This document shows, one piece after another, positions 9,138-17,788 of a DNA stretch of 47,904 nt. The stretch is from Betaproteobacteria bacterium (GTDB taxonomy: Bacteria > Pseudomonadota > Gammaproteobacteria > Burkholderiales > Casimicrobiaceae). The DNA is taken from NCBI GenBank assembly GCA_016717855.1, contig JADKEV010000067.1, positions 1 to 47,904 on the forward strand. Direction: 5' to 3'. Within the stretch, counting starts at the first letter, position 1. Every line of letters begins with the position of its first letter. Position numbers and translations under genes: made by a program. Below the pieces are notes generated by a model. It searched no databases and was not told where the DNA came from. It saw only the letters and a list, made by a program, of their open reading frames with translations.

Positions 9138-11898
9138 ATGCAATCCACTCGGCGCATGTGCTGGTTGTCCATGTGCATGTGCCTGTCCGCCCTGCTTCCC
9201 CAGGTGGCGCCCGCTGCCACGTTCACGCCGACGACCGTCGCCCAGCTCATTTCGGCGATCAACACCGCCAATGCCAACGGGGCGAGCGACATCATCGACC
9301 TGGGTGGGCTGACTTTCACCCTCACTGCCATCGACAATGGTGTCAACGGCCTTCCGGTGGTGCTTGCGGACGGCGGGAACACCCTCGCTACCCTCGCGAT
9401 CGCCAACGGGACGCTCGTACGGGGAGTCGGTGCCCCCGTTTTCCGGCTGCTCGAAGTTGCTGTCGACGCCGCCCTGACACTGGATCGCGTGACGATCAGC
9501 AACGGCAGCGGTTCGGCACTGCTGAATAATGGTCTCCTGGTGATCGCCAACTCGACATTCTCGGGCAACGCCGGGACCGCGGGCGGCGCCGTGCAGAATG
9601 CAAACACGGGTAGCATCATCGGCATTGCCGGCAGCACCTTCTCGGACAACACGAGTACGGGCAGCGGTGGCGCGATCTTCAATGGTGGCACCATCGGCAT
9701 TATTTCCAGCAGCACGTTTTCCGGAAATTCCGCCACCGCCAATGGCGGCGGGATTCACAACGAGGAACATAATCACAATTACGAATTGCACGTTCTTCGG
9801 CAATACCGCATTAAGCGGCGGAGGGATCTACAACTCCATCGTTGCTAAAATCTGGGAACTCGCGAGCAGCATCGTTGCAGGCAACCTGGCGGCTATGGGC
9901 CCGGACATCGACAATCAAGGCGCAATGTCGGCGGCGTCCTTCAATCTCATCGGCACCGACAGCGGACACGCAATCACGAACGGTGTCGACAACAACCAGG
10001 TCGGAACCGCAGTGACGCCCCTCAACCCGCTCCTCGGCCCCCTGGCCAGCAACGGCGGACCAACGCAAACGCGCGCGCTGCTGGCAGCGAGCCCGGCCAT
10101 CAATGCCGGCGCCAACCCGTTCCCGCTGGCGTTCGACCAGCGCGGCGACCCTTATCTGCGCGACTTCGGCGGCCAACCCGACATCGGCGCCTACGAACTG
10201 CAGCCCGTGGCCGACATGAGCGTGACCAAGGTCGACACGCCCGATCCGGTGACTGCCGGCACCAACCTCGCGTATGCGATTACGATCGACAACGCCGGCC
10301 CTACCGACGCGGACTCGGTGTCGCTATCCGACACGCTGCCCGCCGGCACAACATTCGTTTCGCTGGCCGCGCCGGGCGGCTGGTTGTGCACGACGCCGGC
10401 GGTGGGCGCCGGGGGCACCGTGTCGTGCTCGATCGCCACGCTCGCGCCTGGCACGGCGGCCTTCACTCTGACTGTCGCCGTCGGTCCCGCGGTGAGCGCG
10501 GCAACGGTGCTGTCGAACACCGCGACCGTCACGTCCGCTGCAATCGACCCCAACCCCGGAAACGAGAGCGCCACCGCGATGACCACCGTCGCCGCATCGG
10601 CGAACCTGATCGTGGCCAAGTTCGATTCGCCCGATCCGGCGACCGCCGGAACCAACCTCACCTACGCGATCACGCTCGACAACGCCGGCCCCAGCAACGC
10701 GGCGTCGGTGTCGCTATCCGACACGCTGCCCGCCGGGACGACCTTCGTGTCGCTGAGCGCGCCGGGCGGGTGGACGTGCACGACGCCGCCGGTGGGCGCC
10801 GGCGGCAGCGTATCGTGCGGAAGCGCATCGTTTACGCCTGGCGGCACTGCGGTATTCACGCTGGTCGTCGCCGTCGGGCCGTCGGTGAGCGCGGGCACAG
10901 TACTGTCGAACACCGCAACGGTTACGTCCACGACGCCTGATCCCAACCAAGGCAACGAGAGCGGCACCGCATCGACGACAGTCGCCGCAGCGGCGAACCT
11001 GACCGTGGCCAAGGTCGACACGCCCGATCCGGTGACCGCCGGAGCCACCCTCACGTACACGATCACGCTCAACAACGCGGGCCCCAGCAACGCGGCCTCG
11101 ACGGCAATGTCCGACACGCTGCCCGCCGGGACCACCTTCGTCTCGCTGGCGGCGCCAGGCGGTTGGTCGTGCGCGACGCCGCCGGTGAGCGCCGGCGGCA
11201 CGGTTTCGTGCTCGATCGCATCGCTCGCGCCGGGCAACGCGGTGTTCACGCTGACGGTCGCGGTGGACGCGTTGTATCCCGCGGGGACCCAGCTGTCGAA
11301 TACGGCCACCGCGTCGTCGTCGACGCCCGATCCCGGTCCCGGCAACGAGAGCGCGACCGCGACGACCGTTGTACTCTCGCCGTCGCTGGTCAGCGGCACC
11401 AAGGCCGTGGTCGGGACGCCGGTGGTGCGCGGCAACGTGACCTATACGGTGGTCCTCACCAACAACGGCGTCTCCGCGCAGCAGGACAACCCGGGCGATG
11501 AATTCACCGATGTCCTGCCGCCCGAACTGGCGCTGCTCTCGGCGACGGCCTCCAGCGGTGTCATCAGCACCGGCCCCAACACCGTGTACTGGAACGGCGC
11601 CATCCTTGCCGGCGACTCGGTGACGATAACCATCGTGGCGACGGTGACCATCGACGCCGCGGGCCAGGCGGTCGGCAATCAGGGCGGGATTCACTACGAC
11701 GGGGACGGCAACGGGACCAATGAAACGGCGGACGTCACCGACGACCCGAACGGGCCCGGCGGCGCCGACGTCACCGTGTTCACGCCGGTCGGCTCGCCCT
11801 TTATCCCGACGCTCGACCGGACCGGCCTGCTGCTCCTGATACTCGCCCTCGCCGGGTTGACCTTCCGGCGCGTTCGGATGCAGCAGAAGCGCGCCTAA
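9138..11898 (+). CDS. Secreted pectate-lyase-fold/DUF11-repeat surface protein with IPTL-CTERM sorting tail (one frameshift)
   Basis: The protein starts MQSTRRMCWLSMCMCLSALL followed by PQVAPAA, a signal peptide. Residues about 30-330 resemble a right-handed parallel beta-helix: repeated NSTFSGN, STFSDN and STFSGN turns, then NCTFFGN, and end with DIGAYELQP, typical of choice-of-anchor/CSLREA-like proteins. Three DUF11 repeats of about 130 residues follow (10210-10599, 10600-10992, 10993-11376), each with a segment like SDTLPAGTTFVSLAAPGGW, then a fourth divergent one. The C terminus SPFIPTLDRTGLLLLILALA plus GLTFRRVRMQQKRA is an IPTL-CTERM signal: motif, hydrophobic helix, basic tail. A single indel near 9765 (in GGGIHN) joins the two frames. 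It is expected to be exported and anchored or processed at the cell envelope. Ligand unknown. Confidence 0.85.
10210..11376 (+). repeat. Three tandem DUF11-encoding repeats of about 390 bp
   Basis: Units at 10210-10599, 10600-10992 and 10993-11376 encode closely similar domains; each begins with Asn/Asp-(hydrophobic)-Val-(Thr/Ala)-Lys followed by D(T/S)PDP(V/A)TAG and ends with GNES.TA. Long nucleotide identity between the units makes them prone to unequal recombination and to assembly collapse. Confidence 0.85.
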
Positions 11899-11914
11899 CG
11901 CCGCCCAAGCGGCG
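11899..11914. terminator. Short hairpin between convergent genes
   Basis: CGCCGC-CCAA-GCGGCG is a 6-bp GC stem with a tetraloop directly after the IPTL-CTERM gene stop and before the convergent ridA stop. There is no U tract on either side, so its action as an intrinsic terminator is only a possibility. Confidence 0.35.
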
Positions 11915-11926
11915 GCGCGAGAGGCA

Positions 11927-12304
11927 CTACTTGACCGCCGCCGTGATGATGACCTCGACCTTCAGGTCGGGGCTGCCGAGGTCGCACGCGCCGCACGCGC
12001 GCACCGGCGGGCTGTCCTGGTCCACCCAGGCGTCCCAGACCGCGTTCATTTCCGCGAAGTGGCGCATGTCGGAAATCATCAAGTGCGCCGCCAGGATGCG
12101 TGACTTGTCGCTGCCCGCCAGCGCCAGGCGCTCGTCGACGCGCTTGAGCATCTGTTGCGTCTGCACCGTCACCGACGCGCCCGGATCGAACGGCCGGTCC
12201 GGCGTCGCCGCGAAGTAGACGGTGCCGTTGTGCACCGAGATCTGGCTGCCGCGCGAGCGCGACGGGTCAGTGGCCGGATTGCGGCCGATGCGTTTGATGT
12301 CCAT
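11927..12304 (-). CDS. RidA/YjgF family imine-enamine deaminase
   Basis: This is a 125-residue RidA-type protein (MDIKRIGRNPATDPSRSRGS, VYFAATPDRPFDPGASVTVQ, LKRVDERLALAGSDKSRILA, the HLMISDMRHFAEMNAVWDAW block, then PPVRACGACDLGSPDLKVEV). Family members hydrolyse reactive imines and enamines released by PLP and flavin enzymes. The usual Arg in the PPVRA segment is present. AAAGGAG lies 7 bases before the ATG. It is the last gene of a minus-strand operon directly after a DadA-like FAD enzyme, where removal of the imine product is the expected job. About 95 bases with a small repeat separate it from that gene. Confidence 0.93.
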   Translation of the reverse strand: MDIKRIGRNPATDPSRSRGSQISVHNGTVYFAATPDRPFDPGASVTVQTQQMLKRVDERLALAGSDKSRILAAHLMISDMRHFAEMNAVWDAWVDQDSPPVRACGACDLGSPDLKVEVIITAAVK

Positions 12305-12330
12305 GCTGTTCTCCTTTGGTCAGTCTAAAT

Positions 12331-12343
12331 GGGGTCAGACCCC
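12331..12343. repeat. GGGGTCAGACCCC palindrome
   Basis: A 13-base near-perfect palindrome lies between the dadA-like gene and ridA, followed within 40 bases by ACGTGGTCTGTCCCCGG. Similar GGGGTCAG/CTGACCCC elements are common extragenic repeats in proteobacteria; a related hairpin occurs at 32537-32565. It may act as a processing or stability element. Confidence 0.5.
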
Positions 12344-12399
12344 GATTGAGTTGGTGGTAAATGCGGTAAACGTGGTCTGTCCCCGGTTTCGCTGTGTCG

Positions 12400-13644
12400 T
12401 CAGAAACGCGTGCACGAATACGGCGCCGGGTCGATGGCCGGGGTGGCGCCGTTGATCAGTTGCGCGACCAGCCGTCCGCTGGGCGGGCCGCCGGTCATGC
12501 CGAAGTGGCCGTGGCCGAAGGCGAGGAAGAGTCCCGGCTGGTTGGGGACGACGCCGAGCACCGGCAGGCTGTCCGGCGTCGACGGGCGGTGGCCCATCCA
12601 GTAGCGCGGCTCGCCGGTCTGCAGCGTCGGGAACACGCGCTTCACGTGCTCCATCAGGATCATCGCCCGCTTTTCGTTGGGCGCCGCGTGCAGGCTGTCG
12701 ATCTCGACGGTGCCCCCGGCGCGCAGGCCGTCTTCCATCGACGTCAGGCCGAAGCCGCGATTCTTGATCGACATCGGAATCTTCAGCGTGATGTTGGGCG
12801 AGGGCATCATCGCGTGATAGCCGCGCTCGGTTTGCAGCGGCACGCGGATGCCCAGCGGATCGAGCAGCTCGCGCGTCCACGCGCCGGTGGCGACGACGAC
12901 CCGCTGCGCGGTGCGGTTGGTAATGTTGTTCATCAGCAGGAAGCCGGCGGCGCCGCCCCGCGGAATGATCTTCTGCGTGCGCTCGGCGACGATCTCGCCC
13001 CCCGCGGCGACCAGCAGCTCGCCCAGCGTGCGCACCAGCCGCTGCGGGCTGACCGTGTACGCGTTGCCCGGGATCAGCAACCCGCGGGTGATGCCCGGCG
13101 CTATATCCGGATAGATCTGGCGCAGCGCGTCGGCGTCGAGGGGTTCGGCGCGAATGCCGTGCCGTTCGGCGATCGCCATTTCGATCGTCGACTCCGCGCC
13201 CCCGCCCTCCCACAGCCTGATCTGCCCCACCGGCAGGATCAGGTCGGCGAAGAGTTCCGGCCCGAGCATCTCGCGCCAGCATTTGAGGGACTCCTTGTGC
13301 AGCGCGCGCATCGCGTCCGAGATCTTCAGCACGCGCTCCATCCGGCTGGCCGCGATCCATCGCAGCAGCCACGGCAGCGCGCGCGGAAAATAGGACGGCC
13401 GCACGACCAGCGGCCCCATCGGATCGGCCAGCCATTTGGGCACCTTGCCCAACATGCCGGGCAGCGCGATGGGCACCGCGGTGTCGCTGCTGATCAGGCC
13501 CGAGTTGCCGTACGAGGCGCCGCCCGCGGGCGGCAGCGGGTCAACCACGGTCACGTTGTGGCCGGAGCGTTGCAGGTACAGAGCCGTCGAGAGTCCGACG
13601 ACGCCGGCACCCAGCACTATCGTCGTGGGGCGGGTGGTGTCCAT
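12400..13644 (-). CDS. D-amino-acid dehydrogenase-like FAD-dependent oxidoreductase (DadA family)
   Basis: A 414-residue DAO-family flavoprotein. The dinucleotide-binding motif IVLGAGVVGLSTALYLQRSG sits at residues 9-28, followed by VTVVDPLPPAGGASYGNSGL. The C-terminal FAD motif includes YWMGHRPSTPDSLPVLG and FGHGHFGMTGGPPSGRLVAQ, as in DadA and related amine oxidases. These enzymes oxidise a secondary or primary amine to an imine. Its neighbours, a creatinase-like M24 hydrolase 13 bases upstream and RidA downstream, suggest that the imported compound is first hydrolysed, then oxidised, then its imine is cleared. The native substrate (a D-amino acid, sarcosine-like amine or other) cannot be told. 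No signal peptide, so cytoplasmic face. Confidence 0.9.
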   Translation of the reverse strand: MDTTRPTTIVLGAGVVGLSTALYLQRSGHNVTVVDPLPPAGGASYGNSGLISSDTAVPIALPGMLGKVPKWLADPMGPLVVRPSYFPRALPWLLRWIAASRMERVLKISDAMRALHKESLKCWREMLGPELFADLILPVGQIRLWEGGGAESTIEMAIAERHGIRAEPLDADALRQIYPDIAPGITRGLLIPGNAYTVSPQRLVRTLGELLVAAGGEIVAERTQKIIPRGGAAGFLLMNNITNRTAQRVVVATGAWTRELLDPLGIRVPLQTERGYHAMMPSPNITLKIPMSIKNRGFGLTSMEDGLRAGGTVEIDSLHAAPNEKRAMILMEHVKRVFPTLQTGEPRYWMGHRPSTPDSLPVLGVVPNQPGLFLAFGHGHFGMTGGPPSGRLVAQLINGATPAIDPAPYSCTRF

Positions 13645-13657
13645 GGTTGGTTCTTCC

Positions 13658-14824
13658 TCAAGGATTGATGATCAAGGTGCGGGGCAGGCGCGTCAGGCGC
13701 TCGGGTCCCTTGGTGGTGACGAGCACGGTCTCGCTGTACGACGCGCCCTGCGCCGACGCGTACATGTGGAACACCATCTGCGGCTCCAGCCGCCAGGTCG
13801 CGCCGGGATGGAAGATCCGGGTGAAGTCGCTGGTCCGCGGTCCCGCCTGCGCATAGAAGCCCAGCGTGTAGCCGCTGATGTTGTCGAACGTCGTGCGCAG
13901 GCCGGAATCGATCACGCCCTGGCGCAGGATGGCGTCCACGTCGTGGGCGACGGCGCCGGGCTGCATCGCGGCGATCTGCCGGTCCTGTAGTTCGCGCAGG
14001 GTTTCCGCCGCACGCACGAGTTCCGCCGTTGGCGTTCCCACCACCGCGCAGCGCATCAACCGCGCGCTGTAACCCGCGATGCGCGGCGTCAACTCGATGT
14101 GCACGATGTCGCCGTCGGCGAGCGGCGTGTCCTCCATGTGGCCGTGCAGGAAGTCCCAGCCGCGGCCGGCCGAGATCGGGCCGACATGGCTGGGATCGGC
14201 GCCCAGCTCGATATACGTCGCGGCGGCCGCCTTCGCCGCGTCGCGCTGCGAACCGCCGCGCACGCAGGCCGCGGCGGCACGCACCATCGCGGCGTCCGCG
14301 ATGCCGGACGCGCGGCGCAGCAGGTCGACCTCCGCCGGCGACTTGGCCAGTCGCAACTCCCACACCACGTTGCCCACGTCGACGAACTGCGCCTCGGGCA
14401 GCGCCGCGCGCAGGCGCTCGAACCGGGCGACAGGCATGCAGTACGAGCCGAAATCGAGGCCGATCCGGGCGCGCTGCAGCCCCCGCTTCGCCAGCGCCGC
14501 GGCGAGCACGGGCAGCGGGTCTTCCCAGTCGCGGAAAGTCGGCACGTCGGCGATCCACGTCCGTTGCCGGCAGGGGCTGGCGTCCAGCGCGCGGATCAGG
14601 AAGAACGGCTCGCCCTCGAGCGGGATGCCGACGCAGCGCCAGCGGTTCTCGGAATTGCCGAAGCCGGAGAGCCAGGTCATCGCCTCGATTTCGTCGAACA
14701 GCGCGATGTCGACGCCGCCGTGACGCAATCGCGACTTCAACCGGGCGACGCGGCCACCGAACTCGGCGGCGTCGAAATGCGGATGCCGGCCGGCGGGCAT
14801 CGGCGCGCCCCGGTCAGCGCCCAT
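13658..14824 (-). CDS. M24-fold (creatinase/Xaa-Pro peptidase-like) hydrolase lacking most metal ligands
   Basis: A 388-residue pita-bread protein with the N-terminal creatinase domain (ALFDEIEAMTWLSGFGNSEN, then RWRCVGIPLEGEPFFLIRAL) and the M24 domain (ELRLAKSPAEVDLLRRASGI onwards). In metal-dependent M24 enzymes the ligands are Asp, Asp, His, Glu, Glu. Here the first Asp region reads GDIVHIELTP, the second GYSARLMR, the His segment ISGYTLGFYA and the first Glu segment EPQMVFHMYA; only the last (YSETVLVT) keeps its Glu. That pattern fits metal-independent creatinase- or ectoine-hydrolase-like members rather than peptidases. The ATG overlaps the permease stop by 11 bases, so the gene is coupled to the importer. 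An alternative start is Met at 14800. Confidence 0.85.
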   Translation of the reverse strand: MGADRGAPMPAGRHPHFDAAEFGGRVARLKSRLRHGGVDIALFDEIEAMTWLSGFGNSENRWRCVGIPLEGEPFFLIRALDASPCRQRTWIADVPTFRDWEDPLPVLAAALAKRGLQRARIGLDFGSYCMPVARFERLRAALPEAQFVDVGNVVWELRLAKSPAEVDLLRRASGIADAAMVRAAAACVRGGSQRDAAKAAAATYIELGADPSHVGPISAGRGWDFLHGHMEDTPLADGDIVHIELTPRIAGYSARLMRCAVVGTPTAELVRAAETLRELQDRQIAAMQPGAVAHDVDAILRQGVIDSGLRTTFDNISGYTLGFYAQAGPRTSDFTRIFHPGATWRLEPQMVFHMYASAQGASYSETVLVTTKGPERLTRLPRTLIINP

Positions 14825-15623
14825 TGGCCTGGCTCGCCAGCCGCGCCTGCCGCAATTGCCGCATCAGCGCATCGAGCAGCAGGACCACGCCGGTGACCGC
14901 GATCAGGAACGCGCTGACCGCGGCGATCACCGGCTCCACCTGCAGGTGCAGGCTGTTCCAGATGCGCACGGGCAGCGTCTCCGAACGGACGCCCGCCAGG
15001 AACAGCGAGATGATCAGCTCGTCGAACGACGCGAGGAACGCGAACAGCGCCGAGGAGAGGATGCCGGGGAAGGCGAGCGGGATCACGATCTTGGTGAACA
15101 CGCCGAGCCGGCTGCTGCCCAGGCTCAGCGCCGCGCGCTCCAGGTTCACGTCGACGCCCTGCAGCGACGAGAGCAGGATCAGGAGCACGATGGGCAGCGC
15201 GACGGTCGCGTGGCACAGGCCGATCCAGAACACGTTGCCCACCAGCTTCAGCGGCCCCGACAGGAAGTACATCGCGATCGCCGTGATCACGTGCGGGATG
15301 ATGATGGGCAGCAGCATGAAAGAGAGCAGCAGCTTCTTCGCGCGCAGGTCGCCGCGCACGAATGCATACGCGGCGAAGAAGCCGAGCACGGTCGCGATCA
15401 CGCAGGCGATGGCGGCGATCAGCAGGCTGGACCACAGCGCGCGCTGCCAGCGCGGGTCGCCGAAAAAGACGCCGAACCACCGCAGCGAATACGAATCGGG
15501 CGGAAACTTGAGGTAACCGCCGTGGCCGAACGCGAGAATCAGCAGGATCACGATCGGCAGCATCAGCACCAGGCAGGCGACGACGACGTAGACGGAGAGG
15601 CTGCGCGTGTGTCCGGCGGTCAT
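14814..15623 (-). CDS. ABC transporter permease, polyamine/PotC type
   Basis: A 269-residue inner-membrane permease with an N-terminal helix (VYVVVACLVLMLPIVILLIL), several more hydrophobic spans and the cytoplasmic EAA loop (LERAALSLGSSRLGVFTKIV, then IPLAFPGILSSALFAF). The motif FDELIISLFLAGVRSETLPV with RIWNSL is characteristic of the PotC/YdcV subfamily of spermidine/putrescine-type importers. It lies 3 bases after the PotB-type gene and overlaps the M24 gene, so expression is operonic. Confidence 0.93.
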   Translation of the reverse strand: MTAGHTRSLSVYVVVACLVLMLPIVILLILAFGHGGYLKFPPDSYSLRWFGVFFGDPRWQRALWSSLLIAAIACVIATVLGFFAAYAFVRGDLRAKKLLLSFMLLPIIIPHVITAIAMYFLSGPLKLVGNVFWIGLCHATVALPIVLLILLSSLQGVDVNLERAALSLGSSRLGVFTKIVIPLAFPGILSSALFAFLASFDELIISLFLAGVRSETLPVRIWNSLHLQVEPVIAAVSAFLIAVTGVVLLLDALMRQLRQARLASQANGR

Positions 15624-15626
15624 CGC

Positions 15627-16472
15627 TCAGGCTCGCATCATCCGGCGCACGTCGGTGACCCGGTAGTAGATGGCGTATAGCACCAGCGTGGCAAACAGCA
15701 GCAGCAGCGACATGATCGCCGCGCCCGACCAGTCGAACATGATCTCGACCGAGCGCTCGATCAGCATCGCGATCATCACGTCGGACGGGCCGCCCATCAG
15801 CGCCGGGGTGATGAAAAAGCCGATCGCCAGGATGAACACGATCAGCGAGCCGGAGATCACGCCGTGGATGCTGAGCGGAAAGTAGATCCGGGTGAACGCA
15901 TAGAAGCCGGTGGCGCCCAGGCCGCGCGCCGCGCGCATCAGGCTGGGATCGATCGCCTTCATCGCCGCGAACAGCGTCAGGACCATGTAGGGCAGCAGCA
16001 CGTACACCATGCCGATCAGCACGCCGGTCTTGGTGTAGAGCAGCGCCAGCGGCTCGTCGATGATTCCCAGATGTTGCAGCACCTGGTTGATGATGCCGTT
16101 GCGACCGAGCAGCACCATCCACGAGTAGGTGCGCACGATGATGCTGGTGAAGTACGGGACGACGATGCAGAACAGGACCAGCGTGAAGCGGAGCCCCTGG
16201 TTGTTCGCCAGGTAGTAGGCCAGCGGGTAGCTGATCAGGAGCACCAGCAGCGTGACCATCAGCGAAATCCAGTTGGTCGTCGAGAGCGCCGTCACCACCG
16301 CCTTGGACGTGATGATGGCCCAGGCGTGCGCGACGATCTCGGCCGGCGTCCCGATGCTGGCCAGCGCCTGGATGAAGAACCAGATCAGCGGGCCCACGAA
16401 CACCAGCGCCAGCAACAGCACGGCGGGCATGACGAGCACCGCCGGGTCGTTGAATTTGCGCGGCTTGCTCAT
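15627..16472 (-). CDS. ABC transporter permease, polyamine/PotB type
   Basis: A 281-residue permease with a basic cytoplasmic N terminus (MSKPRKFNDP), a first membrane span (VLVMPAVLLLALVFVGPLIW), and PotB-like segments SIIVRTYSWMVLLGRNGIIN, YVLLPYMVLTLFAAMKAID and the EAA loop (LMRAARGLGATGFYAFTRIY). It pairs with the downstream PotC-type subunit. It begins 2 bases after the ATPase stop. The family imports polyamines, opines, amino acids or similar compounds. Confidence 0.93.
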   Translation of the reverse strand: MSKPRKFNDPAVLVMPAVLLLALVFVGPLIWFFIQALASIGTPAEIVAHAWAIITSKAVVTALSTTNWISLMVTLLVLLISYPLAYYLANNQGLRFTLVLFCIVVPYFTSIIVRTYSWMVLLGRNGIINQVLQHLGIIDEPLALLYTKTGVLIGMVYVLLPYMVLTLFAAMKAIDPSLMRAARGLGATGFYAFTRIYFPLSIHGVISGSLIVFILAIGFFITPALMGGPSDVMIAMLIERSVEIMFDWSGAAIMSLLLLFATLVLYAIYYRVTDVRRMMRA

Positions 16473-16474
16473 GG

Positions 16475-17590
16475 TCAGCGCAGCAGGATGACGCTGTCGG
16501 CCGCCGCCCAGGTCAGCGCGGCGGTCTCACGGGCCGTGCGGAACAGGCCGCTGCTCGCGTTCTGGACGTCGACGGTCACGCGCACGCCGGGCTCGATCTC
16601 GACCGCGTGCCGCAGGATGTTGCCCAGGAACGAGGTCTGCGCGAGTCGCCCGCTGACAAAGTTCAGCGCAGGTTCGGCGGCGGCGGCGCCTTCGGCCCGG
16701 GCGATCATCACCCGCTCCGGCCGCACGAACAGATTCGCCTGGACGCCGGATTGCACGCCTGGGTCCGCGCGGGCGCGCAGCCGCAGGCCGCCCGCGGTGC
16801 GCAGCACCGCCATCCCAGCGCCCACCTCCTCGATCGTCCCGGCGATCAGGTTGGCTTCGCCCAGGAACCGCGCGATGAAATTGCTGGCAGGGTTTTCGTA
16901 GATCTCGGCCGGCCGACCCACCTGCTCGATCCGGCCGCTGTCCATGATCGCGATCCGGTCGGACATGTTCATCGCCTCTTCCTGGTCGTGCGTGACATAG
17001 ACGACGGTCATGCCGAGGCGCTGCTGGATTTCCTTGATCTCCACCTGCATCTGGTAGCGCAGGTTCTTGTCCAACGCCCCCAGCGGCTCGTCCATCAGCA
17101 CGACGATGGGCTGGAAGACGATGGCGCGGGCGATCGCCACGCGCTGCTGCTGGCCGCCGGACAACTGGCGCGAAAAGCGGTCCGCGAAGCGTTCCAGCCG
17201 CACGAGTTCCAGTGCCTGCCCGACGCGCTCGCGGATCTCGGCGTCCGGCAGCTTGCGCGCGCGCAGCGGGAAGGCGACGTTGTCGTAGACGCTCAGGTGC
17301 GGAAAGATCGCGTAGTTCTGGAACACCATCCCGAAGCCGCGGCGCTGCGGCGGGATGGCAACGATGTCGGTGCCGTCGACCAGGATCTGCCCCTCGTCGA
17401 CGTCGGCAAAGCCGGCGATCATCATCAGCGTCGTCGTCTTGCCCGAGCCGGAGGGCCCGAGCAGCGAGAAGAACTCGCCGGGCGCGATCGATGCACTGAC
17501 CGAATCGACGACGCGTTCCTTCCCGTAGCGCTTGGTGACCAGCCTGAGCTCGATCGCGCCCTTGCCCTGCCCGGATTCAATGCTGGTCAT
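16475..17590 (-). CDS. ABC transporter ATP-binding protein, polyamine/PotA type
   Basis: A 371-residue ATPase with Walker A (LLGPSGSGKTTTLMMIAGF, about residues 43-61), Q-loop (MVFQNYAIFPHLSVYDNVAF), signature LSGGQQQRVAIARAI, Walker B VVLMDEPLGALD and H-loop VTHDQEEAM. The C-terminal 130 residues form a TOBE regulatory domain (FVRPERVMIA). PotA-type length and the order SBP, ATPase, PotB, PotC match the spermidine/putrescine importer family. It couples ATP hydrolysis to import at the cytoplasmic face of the inner membrane. A 198-base hairpin-rich spacer separates it from the binding-protein gene. Confidence 0.95.
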   Translation of the reverse strand: MTSIESGQGKGAIELRLVTKRYGKERVVDSVSASIAPGEFFSLLGPSGSGKTTTLMMIAGFADVDEGQILVDGTDIVAIPPQRRGFGMVFQNYAIFPHLSVYDNVAFPLRARKLPDAEIRERVGQALELVRLERFADRFSRQLSGGQQQRVAIARAIVFQPIVVLMDEPLGALDKNLRYQMQVEIKEIQQRLGMTVVYVTHDQEEAMNMSDRIAIMDSGRIEQVGRPAEIYENPASNFIARFLGEANLIAGTIEEVGAGMAVLRTAGGLRLRARADPGVQSGVQANLFVRPERVMIARAEGAAAAEPALNFVSGRLAQTSFLGNILRHAVEIEPGVRVTVDVQNASSGLFRTARETAALTWAAADSVILLR

Positions 17591-17788
17591 GTGCGGACTT
17601 CAATCTGCGCCTCCCCTCTCCCGGGGGGGACAGGGGGGGTGGGGGCGGCGACTCCCCTCTCCCTGGGGGAGGGACCGGGGAGGCCTTCCCCCCGGGGAGA
17701 GGGGCGGTGCCCGGGGAGGGGATGCTGCGCTCCCCCCATCCTACGAAAGGGCGTTCCTCATCCCGGCCCGGAGCAGGGGCGCCTGCCC
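17591..17788. other. Hairpin-rich 198-base spacer between binding protein and ATPase genes
   Basis: The spacer is dominated by C-rich and G-rich tracts that can pair (CCCCTCTCCC around 17614 and 17655 against GGGGAGAGGGG around 17694) and ends with a degenerate copy of the dispersed palindrome. No coding potential was found. In the minus-strand operon it follows the binding-protein gene, a position where hairpins often stabilise the upstream message. Confidence 0.55.
17721..17744 (-). repeat. Dispersed intergenic palindrome, degenerate copy
   Basis: GATGCTGCGCTCCCCCCATC followed by CTAC matches the inverted form of the element at 32656-32685 but lacks the GGTATCGC part of one arm. Confidence 0.55.
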
